The notes: generated from the sequence alone by a model not told the origin. 50,927 nucleotides of DNA from an uncultured Bdellovibrionales bacterium (GCA_937903155.1 CALCZU010000048.1:1-50927), one strand, 5' to 3'; positions 9,373 to 18,558 are shown, counted from the first letter of the stretch. Made by a program: numbers and translations.

Positions 9373-12300
9373 GTGCGTCCAGCGGTTATGTTCAATGCAA
9401 TCCTCATTTTTTTCGTGTGTTTTCAATCGGCGACGACCTTCGCCGAGGGTTACGGCAATTTCCAATTCCAGAACGAGTCAAATATCCATTTACGGTCCGC
9501 GGCGGTTAAAGATTCCTCCGAGACAAATTTTATTGTCGTAGGGCGGCAGTGGACGGGCGTTAACTACATGGGGCTTGTCTTATCGCTTGCGAATGCTGAC
9601 GGTGCCGTCAATCAAAACTTTCTGGGCTCCTCCAATTCAAGCGCGGGTAGAAAACTGATTGATTTTGCGGGCGCGGGTTTTGATAATCTTTGTAACTCAG
9701 TCACGTATGTTTACGACGGCTACATTGTGGCCTGTCGCTCTCTCAAATCAAATGGATATTATGATATCTATCTCGCTAAATTTAATTCGAGTGGAACAAT
9801 GGACTCGAGCTTCGGAAGCAGCGGGATTGTGACCACCGGAATTGGCGGCTCTTCTGGAAATGGACACGCGTTTGTTCGGGGAATCACTTATAATGCAAAT
9901 GCAAATAGCGGAGCGGGCCATAACGGGGTCGTGACGATTGTGGGAGGAGTGGGCGCGGTCGGAAGTCAGCATCCCTTCATCGCTAGTTTTGATCAGCAGA
10001 CGGGATCGCAGTACGGGTCGACCGTAACCGAGAGCGGAATCACCGGAAGCGCCGTTTCTGTCGAATACAACTCGAGTGCGGGGTATTTTTACATGGCGAG
10101 TACGGATACGAGTGCAACCCATCACGTCTATCTGCATCGCTACAGTGATAGTTTGGTGGCTTCAAGTTCTCCTTGGGGAACGGCACTGGACCTTTCGGCT
10201 TCGGGAGCGGGAACGGAGTCGGTTCCTTCTGCGCTGACGGTCATCGGTTCGAATATTATTATTGTCGGATCTAACAAAGTAAACTCTTCCACTCCTCCTT
10301 GGCGTTGCATGGTGCTTTCTGTTGTCAAAGCGACTGGCGTACTCAGTACCTCGTTCGGGGTGGTTTCTGGTGGAAGTAACAATAAAGGCGTCACGATTTT
10401 TTATCAGAATTCGGGACGAGATTGCATCTTAAACTCGGTTACCGCACCTCCCTCGGGGAGTGATATTTTATCCGTCGGAACTGCGTACAACGGAACAAAC
10501 TACGACCAATTTGTTTCTAAGATGAATAGTTCGGGTGTCCTCGACACAAGTTTTAATTCGACCGGAATGAAAATGGAAGCCGTGGGACCTGCGGACGACG
10601 TCTTAAATTTTGGACTGTATCTCGGAGGAAGTACCGCATCACTTTATACAGGCGGTAGAGTGCACGATCAACGTCTCTACAGTGGGATGACGGTGAATAA
10701 AACAAGCACGACCGATGGCTCAATTACTCTAGAGAGTTCGCAATGGACATCCCTCACAACGACAGGTGCCCCTGCCGCGCGTACCGCATTAACGCTTGTT
10801 TGGACCGGCTCAAAAGCAATTGCTTGGGGAGGGTTGGTCTCTGTGACTGCAGTCAACACGGGCGGACTTTACGATCCGGTCGCAAATAGTTGGTCGGTGA
10901 TGGCAACGGCCTCGGCTCCTTCGGCGCGTAATTTTTCTCCAGGGATTTGGACGGGGACGAAAATGCTTGTTTGGGGTGGGACCGCGAGTAACTCCGGTTT
11001 AAATACGGGAGGCCAGTACGATCCTGTTGGGAACTCTTGGTCCCAGATGGCGACATTAGGAGCTCCTTCTCCTAGAATGTATCCGACGGCGGTTTGGACC
11101 GGCTCGAAAATGCTTGTCTGGGGTGGAGTTCAATCGGGGACAAGCTACAATAGCGGGGGAATTTATGATCCGGGCGGTAATAGTTGGACATCGATGTCGA
11201 CGAGCTCTGCACCCTCTGCTCGATCGCAGCATTATTCTGCATGGACGGGAAGCAAGATGATCATCTCGGGATCCGACGGTACGGTCAACACGGGTGGACT
11301 TTACGATTTGGCTGGAAACAGTTGGACGGCGATCACGACAAATGGAGCGCCTAGCTTGCGGGCTTGGCCCTCCAGCGTCTGGACCGGAACGAAATTAATT
11401 CAGTGGGGTGGCGCTGATAGTGGCAACAATCCTTCAAACACAGGTGCAGTATTCGACCCAAGCAATAATAGTTGGACCGCTACTTCTTCCGTAGGAACTC
11501 CGTCGAAACGCTGGCGCGCGAGTTCTGTTTGGACGGGATCGCGTATGGTGATTTGGGGCGGGATGGGCTCGAGTCGAGTCAATACTGGGGCTCAATATGA
11601 TCCGGTCGACAATCTTTGGTATGCGATGACGACTGTTTTAGCTCCTGTGGGTAGAGAATTCGGAGCTTCGATTTGGACGGGATCAAAATTACTCATCTTT
11701 GGCGGAACTGCCGCAGCGGCCGCGACCAATACCGGCGGTCTTTACTATTCTGGAATGCTCAATTCGAGTGCGAATCCGGCTCCGTCAGTTGTATTTTTGG
11801 AATCCTCGAGCACTGCTGTCAATACTTCAGGAACCCTCACCGTGGTATTCGCGGTTGCGGAAGGGAGTACCGCCGCAGTTTCTACAGGTGACATTACATT
11901 TACGACACTGACGGGCAATCCGGCTTGTACTAAAACGATAACTAGCGTAACGGGCGGGGCAATCGTTTTTACATTGTCTGGTTGTACGGGAGCGGGAACC
12001 TTTAAAACTTCGATTGCCGCGGGAGTGGCTCAGGATGTTTTTGGCAATACATCCCCCGCATCGAATGACTCCTCGACATTTACTTTAGAGGATGTAAAAC
12101 CGACCATTACCTTCAATGAGCCGAGTCAAACGACAGCTAGCGGAAGCGACGAAGTCGAAATCAATATCGTGTTTTCGGAGGACATTTCTCAATCGTATCT
12201 TCTGCAGAGTTCAGGAGTCACCGTAACTACGGCGAGTGGAAATGCGACGTGCTCTGTGACGGCATTTGGATCGGCAAGTGAAGCCTATATTTATTTATCC

Positions 12301-12420
12301 GGCTGCACGGGTTCGGGAACGGTCACCGTTCATCTCAATGCAGACGCGGTTCGGGATTTTGCCGGAAATGGCAACGCTCAAACTCCCGAAAGTGACACTC
12401 CGATAACGATCGTCCCGTAA
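9373..12420 (+). CDS. Large secreted protein: delta-60-like repeats, seven Kelch-like repeats, two Ig-like domains
   Basis: This 1015-residue protein has a signal peptide (FNAILIFFVCFQSATTFAEG). Residues about 30-460 carry delta-60-like motifs such as DSSFGSSGIVTTG and LDTSFNSTGM. Residues about 455-800 contain seven copies of a roughly 48-residue Kelch-like unit (start W-x-x-M, then APSxR, then WTGxKMLVWGG, then NTGGxYDPxxNSW), enough for one seven-bladed propeller. Two Ig-like domains with paired cysteines and DxxGN motifs (about 805-910 and 915-1015) end the protein. No sorting signal or membrane anchor is visible. It is probably an adhesive or surface protein. The GTG start at 9373 has AGAG upstream; an ATG five codons later is possible. 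Confidence 0.8.
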   Translation: MRPAVMFNAILIFFVCFQSATTFAEGYGNFQFQNESNIHLRSAAVKDSSETNFIVVGRQWTGVNYMGLVLSLANADGAVNQNFLGSSNSSAGRKLIDFAGAGFDNLCNSVTYVYDGYIVACRSLKSNGYYDIYLAKFNSSGTMDSSFGSSGIVTTGIGGSSGNGHAFVRGITYNANANSGAGHNGVVTIVGGVGAVGSQHPFIASFDQQTGSQYGSTVTESGITGSAVSVEYNSSAGYFYMASTDTSATHHVYLHRYSDSLVASSSPWGTALDLSASGAGTESVPSALTVIGSNIIIVGSNKVNSSTPPWRCMVLSVVKATGVLSTSFGVVSGGSNNKGVTIFYQNSGRDCILNSVTAPPSGSDILSVGTAYNGTNYDQFVSKMNSSGVLDTSFNSTGMKMEAVGPADDVLNFGLYLGGSTASLYTGGRVHDQRLYSGMTVNKTSTTDGSITLESSQWTSLTTTGAPAARTALTLVWTGSKAIAWGGLVSVTAVNTGGLYDPVANSWSVMATASAPSARNFSPGIWTGTKMLVWGGTASNSGLNTGGQYDPVGNSWSQMATLGAPSPRMYPTAVWTGSKMLVWGGVQSGTSYNSGGIYDPGGNSWTSMSTSSAPSARSQHYSAWTGSKMIISGSDGTVNTGGLYDLAGNSWTAITTNGAPSLRAWPSSVWTGTKLIQWGGADSGNNPSNTGAVFDPSNNSWTATSSVGTPSKRWRASSVWTGSRMVIWGGMGSSRVNTGAQYDPVDNLWYAMTTVLAPVGREFGASIWTGSKLLIFGGTAAAAATNTGGLYYSGMLNSSANPAPSVVFLESSSTAVNTSGTLTVVFAVAEGSTAAVSTGDITFTTLTGNPACTKTITSVTGGAIVFTLSGCTGAGTFKTSIAAGVAQDVFGNTSPASNDSSTFTLEDVKPTITFNEPSQTTASGSDEVEINIVFSEDISQSYLLQSSGVTVTTASGNATCSVTAFGSASEAYIYLSGCTGSGTVTVHLNADAVRDFAGNGNAQTPESDTPITIVP

Positions 12421-12463
12421 CTGTAGGTTCAAGCCATTCTTGATAAAGAGATAAAATTTCGAT

Positions 12464-13657
12464 CTAATGACTGTCGGGGAGCGTAAATGTAAACTCGCTT
12501 CCGAAGTCAGGAACGGAATGCGCGTGAATTTCGCCTCCGTGCCGTTCGACGACTCGTCGACAAACGGCGAGGCCGATCCCCGAGCCCGCAATTTCTTTTG
12601 AGTGCAGTCGTTGGAAAACATCGAAAATCTTTTTCGCGTACTTCGTGTCAAATCCCATTCCATTATCCATCACGGTGATTTGCCAGTTTTTATCTAGCTT
12701 CTGCGCTTGGATTTTGACGTGGGGGCTTCGGGCGGGGGAGCGGTATTTAATCGAATTGCTGATCAAGTTTTGAAATAACCTGCTCAGTTGCAATTCATCT
12801 CCCAGAAGAGTAGGTAGCTCTCCCACTTCGACTTTCGCACAGGAGTCTTTGATGGCGGAAGCAAGACTTGGTAAAACTTCTTTTTCTAAAAGCGTCGTTA
12901 AATTTACAGTTTCGGTTGCAAGAGGTTTATTGCTGACCTTGGAATATTCTAGAAGGGAGTCGATTAGCCGAACGAGCTTTTCCGACGCGTCGATCGTATA
13001 GATTAAATGGTTTTTTCCCTCCGCATTTAAATTTTCGCCCACAAGGCTTTGGAGTATTTGTAAGTGAAGGCGCATCGTACGTAACGGCTCCTTCATGTCG
13101 TGTGATGCAATCGACGTAAATTTATCCAGTTCGGCGTAAGAACCTTTTAAAAGTGTCTCTAGACGTCTTCGTTCTTCCAATTCTCGGCTCAAGTTATTGT
13201 TCATGAGTTGCAATGCTTCCGAAAGAATTCGATAGCGTTGCTCAGCCGCACGACATCTTAAGAGCGCGCGTACAGTCGCAACGAGTTCGACATCATCCAA
13301 TGGTTGAGTCAGATAACCGTCTGCTCCCCCTTCAAGCCCTTCTGCAATGTAATCGCCTTCAACGTAAGTCGCAGAAATATGTAAAATCGGAATCGATGCG
13401 GTGAGCGGATCGCGACGCAAAAGTTTGCACACCTCAAACCCAGAAATATCCGGAAGATTCACATCGAGGACGATCAATACGGGAAGACTGTGAGCCATCG
13501 CGAGCGCCTCTTTGCCTGTGGACGCCTCGATGATTTCGTAACCGAAACGCTTCAGAGGCTGGCAGATGGAGTAACGCTTAATTTCGTTGTCGTCGACGAC
13601 AAGGATTAGAGGGCGTTCATTTCCGATTTGTTCCAGTCTTTTTAAGGTATCCTTCAT
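12464..13657 (-). CDS. Hybrid histidine kinase REC-HisKA-HATPase (last gene of stressosome operon)
   Basis: The 397-residue cytoplasmic kinase begins with a receiver (about 15-135: ILVVDDNE, phosphoacceptor in VLDVNLPDISG). A short coiled linker follows, then the HisKA H-box IASHDMKEP near residue 190 and an ATPase domain with NLISNSIKYRSP, DNGMGFD and GSGIGLAVCRRVV. The start overlaps the stop of the preceding hybrid kinase as ATGA, and GAGGAG lies eight bases upstream. Its receiver is a natural acceptor for phosphate from the upstream kinase, making this a likely relay step. No output domain is present, so the final target must be elsewhere. Confidence 0.9.
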   Translation of the reverse strand: MKDTLKRLEQIGNERPLILVVDDNEIKRYSICQPLKRFGYEIIEASTGKEALAMAHSLPVLIVLDVNLPDISGFEVCKLLRRDPLTASIPILHISATYVEGDYIAEGLEGGADGYLTQPLDDVELVATVRALLRCRAAEQRYRILSEALQLMNNNLSRELEERRRLETLLKGSYAELDKFTSIASHDMKEPLRTMRLHLQILQSLVGENLNAEGKNHLIYTIDASEKLVRLIDSLLEYSKVSNKPLATETVNLTTLLEKEVLPSLASAIKDSCAKVEVGELPTLLGDELQLSRLFQNLISNSIKYRSPARSPHVKIQAQKLDKNWQITVMDNGMGFDTKYAKKIFDVFQRLHSKEIAGSGIGLAVCRRVVERHGGEIHAHSVPDFGSEFTFTLPDSH

Positions 13658-15558
13658 AAGTGAATCTCCTCTTTTGCTTCGGCAGCATGAGCTCCTTGGA
13701 TTCCAATTTTCTTAAGTGCCTGACGAATGCGCTCGGCCGCAGAATCTCGAACAGGAATGCCTTTGGTGACAACCGCGGCTGATTTCTCGGCCAATGCTTT
13801 AAGTTCTTCATCACTTAAGAGCTTGCCTGTGTGGATTATCACAGGGATGTGTTTCGTGCGCGAATCCGCCTTTAGCTTATCCAAAACAACTTCTCCGCTC
13901 AAATCGGGAAGCTGAAGGTCTAAAAAGATGGCCGAGGGAATGACTTTCGTGGCGAGTTCATAGCCAGTCGCCCCATTTTCACATTCAATCGTGCCAAATC
14001 CTTCGTTTAAGAGGAGGTCATTAAGAAGGTATCGACCAATTTCATTATCTTCAATCACGAGAATTTTGGGAGAATTTAATCGCTCTTTCGCCGTAATCAC
14101 CTTTTCTTGAATCGATTCTTTTTGAACGAGCTGGATAGCGGACTCAATTGTTTTTGTTTCCTCTTGTTTTTTACTGATGGGAGTGTGTTCGTCGTCCGAA
14201 GAAAAGACAAACGGGATCACAATTGAGAAACAACTTCCTTTGTCAGGTTCACTTTCTAGGAAAATTCTTCCGCCTAAAAGTTCTGCGAGGCTCTTAGAAA
14301 GAGGCAGTCCTAGGCCCGTCCCCTTCACTTTACGTTGAATCGAGCTATCGACCTGGGTGAACTCTTCAAAAATCCGTGAAATATTTTCTTTAGCGATTCC
14401 GATTCCGGTGTCGATCACTTGGATGAGTAAATATTTTTCATCTAGTTTTGAAGTTTTGACTCGGACACTGCCTTTTTCCGTAAATTTGAGGGCATTGGAA
14501 ATCAAATTGCGAATAATTTGCGCAATTTTTCCCTGGTCCGAATAAAGCCCTGGAATTTCGAGAGAACTTTCAAAAACAAGTTCCACTTGGGGAGAGTTTT
14601 CCAACAAAGGACGAAACATCCCGCGAATCGCAAGGAGTGTCTCTTGAATCTCGAATTCTTCAAGACGGAGTGGAGTTTTACCCGCTTCGATCTTTGCTAA
14701 GTCTAGTAAATCATTTACGAGCTCGGTGAGAGTTTCCGTCGAACGCCTAATGTAATTGACTTGCTTTTCTTGCTCCGGATTCAAATCCCCGTCGGTTTTC
14801 TTAATCAGCATTTTCGAAAGCGAGAGAATGGAGTTCAGCGGAGTTCTTAACTCATGATTCATATTTGAGAGAAAACGCGTTTTTAAAGCATTTGCTTTTT
14901 GTAAGGACTGCGCTTTTTCATCGAGTTCTGCATAAAGTGCGACGACTCCCCGATTTGTTTCTTCGAGTTCGTCGTTTAAGAGCTGCAAGTCAGATTTTTG
15001 TTTTTCAAGAAGAGCGCTTTGCGTTTGCACTACGGTAAGGGCATTTAACAACTCTTGATTCTGTTGTCTGACTTCATCGAAAGCCGTTAGAGGTTTTGTT
15101 TGAAGCAAAGTCTGGGATAATTTAGCGAGAAATGCCGAGTCGATTTGATTAGACGCAAGATTCAAATTTTTCTTCAGCGTAATGATCGTTCCGCTTCCTG
15201 CTTCCGTTTCAATATGGAACTCGTCCATTAAACGCTTACTTCCTAAAATCCCGAGCCCCATTCCCGTAGAGGACCGGTAATTTCCTTCGAGAATCTCCGA
15301 AATATTAGAAATTCCTTTGCCCTTATCCGAAACGACAATGACGAGACGGGGAATCGGTTCGGTTTCTAAATAAAACTGCGCTTTGCCACCCTTCGCGTAG
15401 CGAAAAGCGTTTCTCGCGATTTCAGAAACGGCCGTCGAAAGCCGTGTTTGTCCTTGTTTGTCAAAACCGAGAATGGTTGCGATTTCACGCACACGTTGAC
15501 GACAAAGAACGACGTCTTCTTCGAACTGGATTGCAAGGGTGACGAGTGCATGCTTCAT
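13654..15558 (-). CDS. RsbT-like ATPase fused to hybrid histidine kinase (HATPase-HisKA-HATPase-REC)
   Basis: This 634-residue protein joins two kinds of kinase. Residues 1-135 match RsbT-type GHKL ATPases (SEIARNAFRYAKGG, SDKGKGISNI, GMGLGILGSKRL), the same signature as rsbT itself. A coiled coil (about 150-220) leads to HisKA with NMNHELRTP (His near 236). Next come a second ATPase domain (NLISNALKFT, DTGIGIAKE, GTGLGLPLSKSL) and a C-terminal receiver (VIEDNE, FLDLQLPDLSG, VVTKG). It overlaps the previous gene by four bases and the next by four. The fusion suggests that a stressosome-binding or serine-kinase domain controls histidine-kinase activity directly. That is inference from domain order. 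Confidence 0.9.
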   Translation of the reverse strand: MKHALVTLAIQFEEDVVLCRQRVREIATILGFDKQGQTRLSTAVSEIARNAFRYAKGGKAQFYLETEPIPRLVIVVSDKGKGISNISEILEGNYRSSTGMGLGILGSKRLMDEFHIETEAGSGTIITLKKNLNLASNQIDSAFLAKLSQTLLQTKPLTAFDEVRQQNQELLNALTVVQTQSALLEKQKSDLQLLNDELEETNRGVVALYAELDEKAQSLQKANALKTRFLSNMNHELRTPLNSILSLSKMLIKKTDGDLNPEQEKQVNYIRRSTETLTELVNDLLDLAKIEAGKTPLRLEEFEIQETLLAIRGMFRPLLENSPQVELVFESSLEIPGLYSDQGKIAQIIRNLISNALKFTEKGSVRVKTSKLDEKYLLIQVIDTGIGIAKENISRIFEEFTQVDSSIQRKVKGTGLGLPLSKSLAELLGGRIFLESEPDKGSCFSIVIPFVFSSDDEHTPISKKQEETKTIESAIQLVQKESIQEKVITAKERLNSPKILVIEDNEIGRYLLNDLLLNEGFGTIECENGATGYELATKVIPSAIFLDLQLPDLSGEVVLDKLKADSRTKHIPVIIHTGKLLSDEELKALAEKSAAVVTKGIPVRDSAAERIRQALKKIGIQGAHAAEAKEEIHL

Positions 15559-16583
15559 GAAGCCGTTGCCCTTCTTGTCGAAAGCACAAGGACCGTCACA
15601 TCATCCTTCCCTCTAGAAAAATCACGTGCAAGCACAGCGGCAATGATCGTGGGATCTTTCCTTATCAGGCCTGGGTAGGCCGTTAAATCCCATCGACTCA
15701 TCAAACCATCCGAGTGCATCACAATGGTAGAGTCCTTACACCATTTAGAATTGAAAGCTTGGATTTTTCTGGCTTCAACGCCAGCAATACCGCTGAGAGA
15801 GACGAGGCTTCGCGTGTTCATCTCTGGATCGAGGATGACGGCCGAGATATTCCCAATTCCCGCATAATTTAACTCATTTGTCTTTCGATCGAGTTCGATG
15901 ACCGATGCGGCGGCCCCGCGTGTTTTTCTGAGCGCGAGGTGAATTCGCTCTAACACCTCAGTGACGTGAGTCAGAGCGACGGACATAAAACAGTCTACCG
16001 CGGCCTGGGCCGCTTCGGCGGCGCCGGGACCGTGCCCGAGGCCATCAACGACGAGTGCAAAAACTTTATCTCCGCTTTCGCGGACCGCCCAGGAATCGCC
16101 ACACACAAATTCTTTCTCAACTGCGATCGAGACCGCGCCGTAAGAAAATTGTCGTTGAGTCGGTAACTGAGTTTTGCCGATTCGTGCGAGGAGAACCGTG
16201 CCCCTGTCGCGCGAGGAAAAAATTTCGTAAGAATCTACATTCCGTCGAATTGCACCTAAACCTTGTCCCATCGTGCCCCCGGTCGAGAAACCGTCTTGGA
16301 AACATTCACTGATATTATGCATCCCAGGACCTTTATCGACAAATAGGACTTCGATTCCATTTCCAAAATCAGCATCGAGCTGTTTGAATAGAACATACCC
16401 CCCGTTTCCGTGAAGGGCGATATTATTGGCGCCTTCGGTGACAGCGAGGGCAATTCGACCGCGTTGCGTGTCGTCGAACTCAAGTTTTTTAGCGAAAGTC
16501 TCGATGGCGCGACGAACGGCTCCGGAACTACTTTTGTCCACGACTTGGACCGATTGATTTTGTCTCTGAATGTCCATAGGCAC
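15555..16583 (-). CDS. RsbT-like ATPase fused to RsbX-like PP2C (SpoIIE) phosphatase
   Basis: The first 145 residues form an RsbT/RsbW-like ATPase (TEGANNIALHGNGG, DKGPGMHNI, GQGLGAIRRNV). Residues about 150-340 form a compact PP2C-type phosphatase with metal-binding motifs VVDGLGHGPGAA, HSDGLMSRWD and RGKDDVTVLVL. In Bacillus, RsbX dephosphorylates RsbR and RsbS to reset the stressosome. This position right after rsbT matches that role, so I read it as a fused RsbX. The start is uncertain: GTG at 16583 or ATG at 16577, neither with a good ribosome-binding site. A 54-bp gap separates it from rsbT. It overlaps the next gene by 4 bp. Confidence 0.87.
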   Translation of the reverse strand: MPMDIQRQNQSVQVVDKSSSGAVRRAIETFAKKLEFDDTQRGRIALAVTEGANNIALHGNGGYVLFKQLDADFGNGIEVLFVDKGPGMHNISECFQDGFSTGGTMGQGLGAIRRNVDSYEIFSSRDRGTVLLARIGKTQLPTQRQFSYGAVSIAVEKEFVCGDSWAVRESGDKVFALVVDGLGHGPGAAEAAQAAVDCFMSVALTHVTEVLERIHLALRKTRGAAASVIELDRKTNELNYAGIGNISAVILDPEMNTRSLVSLSGIAGVEARKIQAFNSKWCKDSTIVMHSDGLMSRWDLTAYPGLIRKDPTIIAAVLARDFSRGKDDVTVLVLSTRRATAS

Positions 16584-16637
16584 TGTTGGTAAAAATATAC
16601 TTAAAAACTTTCACTGCGGCTCAATCCCTCTCGAAGC

Positions 16638-17045
16638 TTAAGCCTTCCAGCGAATGATCTTAATTGAAGTGCCTTTACCCACTTCGGTTTTGATTTCAAA
16701 TTCATTTGAGAGACGCTTGGATCCGCCAAGGCCTAATCCCATTCCGCCTTTAGTCGTGTAGCCATCTTGTAAGGCTTTTTCGATATCCGGAATACCGGGT
16801 CCTTGATCGTCAAAAATCAGACAAAGCCCTTTCCTGTTTCCTTCTTGTAAAAGAAACGACTTCAATTCTCCGCCGCCTCCGTGAATGAGCGTATTGCGAG
16901 CGAGCTCACTCGCGGCCGTAACAATTTTGGTTTGGTCCACGAGGGAGAAACCGACGGAAATCGACCATTTTCGCACATTTTGGCGAACGATAACGACATC
17001 GCTCTCGGAGCGAATGGGTACGATTTCAGGCGTAGGGCTGTTCAA
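16638..17045 (-). CDS. rsbT: RsbT-type serine/threonine protein kinase of the stressosome
   Basis: This 135-residue protein is a stand-alone GHKL ATPase of RsbT size. The N-box ASELARNTLIHGGGG, G1 DDQGPGIPDIE and G2 GMGLGLGGSKRLSNEF are intact. In characterised stressosomes RsbT is held by RsbR/RsbS, phosphorylates them on stress, is released, and then activates a partner. The only plausible start is a TTG at 17045, with GAGG nine bases upstream inside the end of rsbS; the genes overlap by 20 bp. The TTG and overlap suggest tight coupling and low expression relative to rsbS. Confidence 0.88.
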   Translation of the reverse strand: MNSPTPEIVPIRSESDVVIVRQNVRKWSISVGFSLVDQTKIVTAASELARNTLIHGGGGELKSFLLQEGNRKGLCLIFDDQGPGIPDIEKALQDGYTTKGGMGLGLGGSKRLSNEFEIKTEVGKGTSIKIIRWKA

Positions 17046-17427
17046 TGGGGGAATCCTCGACCTGTTGCTGACTGGACCGAATAGATTGAAGGAGGGCCAT
17101 TCCTCTTTCGATGTTTAGAGCGGTGCGAACTCCTTTTAAGCTCAGACCCAACTCGACCAGCGTAATGGCGACCGCCGGTTGCATGCCGACGACAACGGTG
17201 CGAGCATCAAGAACACTCGACATCGCCGCGATATTCGAAAGCATCCGTCCGATAAAAGAATCGACCATTTCGAGCGAGGAAATGTCGATTAAAACTCCTT
17301 TGGCATTTTTTCGTGAAATTCTCTCGGTGAGGTCGTCTTGCAGAGACATTGCAAGTTTATCATGCATATCGACCTGAATCGTGACCATCAAAAACTCGCC
17401 CATCTGTAAAATAGGGATACGTTCCAT
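17026..17427 (-). CDS. rsbS: Stressosome scaffold STAS protein RsbS
   Basis: This 133-residue single STAS domain closely follows known RsbS proteins: it opens with the IPIL motif, and later has MVDSFIGRML and GMQPAVAITLVELG. S57 in MVDSF lines up with the serine that RsbT phosphorylates in Bacillus RsbS. The last 20 residues (Gln- and Pro-rich) extend past the usual end and overlap rsbT. It follows rsbR by 15 bp. RsbS and RsbR together should form the stressosome core. Confidence 0.92.
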   Translation of the reverse strand: MERIPILQMGEFLMVTIQVDMHDKLAMSLQDDLTERISRKNAKGVLIDISSLEMVDSFIGRMLSNIAAMSSVLDARTVVVGMQPAVAITLVELGLSLKGVRTALNIERGMALLQSIRSSQQQVEDSPIEQPYA

Positions 17428-17442
17428 TCGAAAAATCCTCTT

Positions 17443-18339
17443 TTAATGATTGAGAGGAGGTTGGGCCGAAACTTCTCCCCGCAATGCTGTTTTTTGACGT
17501 TGAGAAGAAACTTGCAATCCTCGTTTGTCTAAAGCAACGGCAAAGGCGTCTGCAAGACTCGACTTGGTGATAATGCTTCCCAGATCGATGGCAAGGTGAA
17601 CAATTGTTTGCGCGATCTGAGGGCGAATACCACTGATAATACAGTCTGCTCCCATCAATCGAGCTGCGGCGACGGTTTTTAAAAGATGCTGTGCTACGAG
17701 TGTATCGACGGTCGGAACTCCCGTGATGTCAATAATCGCAATTTCGGATTCGGTTTCCACAATTTTTTGCAGGAGGGATTCCATGACGATTTGAGTTCGA
17801 CTGCTATCCAAAGTACCGATCATGGGAAGTGCGAGAATTCCGTCCCAAAGTTTTACGACAGGTGTGGAGAGTTCGAGCATTTCTTCCTGTTGTCGACCAA
17901 TCAATTCTTCACGGCCTTTTTGGTAAGCTTCCGTTGTGTAAAGCCCCAACGCATCGACGAGTTCGTTTGAGGCCGTGACTTCTTCTAAAAGGACTGCCGG
18001 ACTTTTCTCGAACTCTGTACGAAGCCGAGCGACCAACGGTTTTTTAAGCGAGAAGATAAAAGTCGCGGTCTCAGTAGGAGAAAAACCTTGGCTAGCTCTT
18101 GTTCGGGAAAGGTTGGAAAGGTAATCTCGGATGGGCGCCCATTCTTTAGACTGCCGGACCGAGGTGTTCCCGCTTTGAAGGGAAATTTGAAAGAGATTTA
18201 AAAACTGCTGACTCTCGCTTTTCAACTCCGATTCGCTGATCTTATCTGTCGACCCCATCTGTGAGAGTTGATTTTTTGTCCATTCCTGCAGAATTTGCGT
18301 TTCAAATTCTTTTACGATGGTAGGAAGCTTACTATTCAT
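17443..18339 (-). CDS. rsbR: Stressosome sensor-scaffold RsbR (RsbRD-N-like + STAS)
   Basis: The 298-residue protein has an all-helical sensor-like N-terminal part (about 1-145), similar in layout to RsbRD_N domains rather than showing an obvious heme-globin signature, and a C-terminal STAS domain. The STAS part carries IDITGVPTVDTLVAQHLL and GIRPQIAQTIVHLAIDLG, which are diagnostic of RsbR. Thr in IGTLD (176) and IDITG (206) are candidate RsbT phosphorylation sites. It is the first gene of the operon; AAGGAG precedes the ATG with good spacing. The signal sensed is unknown. The last 30 residues are a low-complexity tail. Confidence 0.9.
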   Translation of the reverse strand: MNSKLPTIVKEFETQILQEWTKNQLSQMGSTDKISESELKSESQQFLNLFQISLQSGNTSVRQSKEWAPIRDYLSNLSRTRASQGFSPTETATFIFSLKKPLVARLRTEFEKSPAVLLEEVTASNELVDALGLYTTEAYQKGREELIGRQQEEMLELSTPVVKLWDGILALPMIGTLDSSRTQIVMESLLQKIVETESEIAIIDITGVPTVDTLVAQHLLKTVAAARLMGADCIISGIRPQIAQTIVHLAIDLGSIITKSSLADAFAVALDKRGLQVSSQRQKTALRGEVSAQPPLNH

Positions 18340-18457
18340 TAGGTCTCCTTAAAGGCGAACGAGGCAGTCGGGTTAACGTTTGAGGGTTGGTATAGGGGTC
18401 ATTTCGAGCGTAGTCAATAAAAGGATCGTAGGCAAGGAGATGTCAGTACAAATCACA

Positions 18458-18475
18458 TTTTGACAAAAGTCAAAA
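18458..18475. promoter_or_regulatory. Candidate CRP/FNR-family operator palindrome
   Basis: TTTTGAC-AAAA-GTCAAAA is a perfect 7-bp inverted repeat with a 4-bp centre. The core TTGAC-N4-GTCAA has the size and spacing of FNR-family sites (TTGAT-N4-ATCAA). It lies between the divergent stressosome operon (about 119 bp upstream of rsbR) and the small cysteine-rich gene at 18559. The regulator is not known, and the left arm also reads as a -35-like TTGACA. Confidence 0.4.
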
Positions 18476-18558
18476 ATAATTCGGCAGTTATTTAATGACT
18501 ACCACGGTTTATCTTGAACTCCCATTGACGGTACTTTCAGACCTGATAACTTTTTTTT

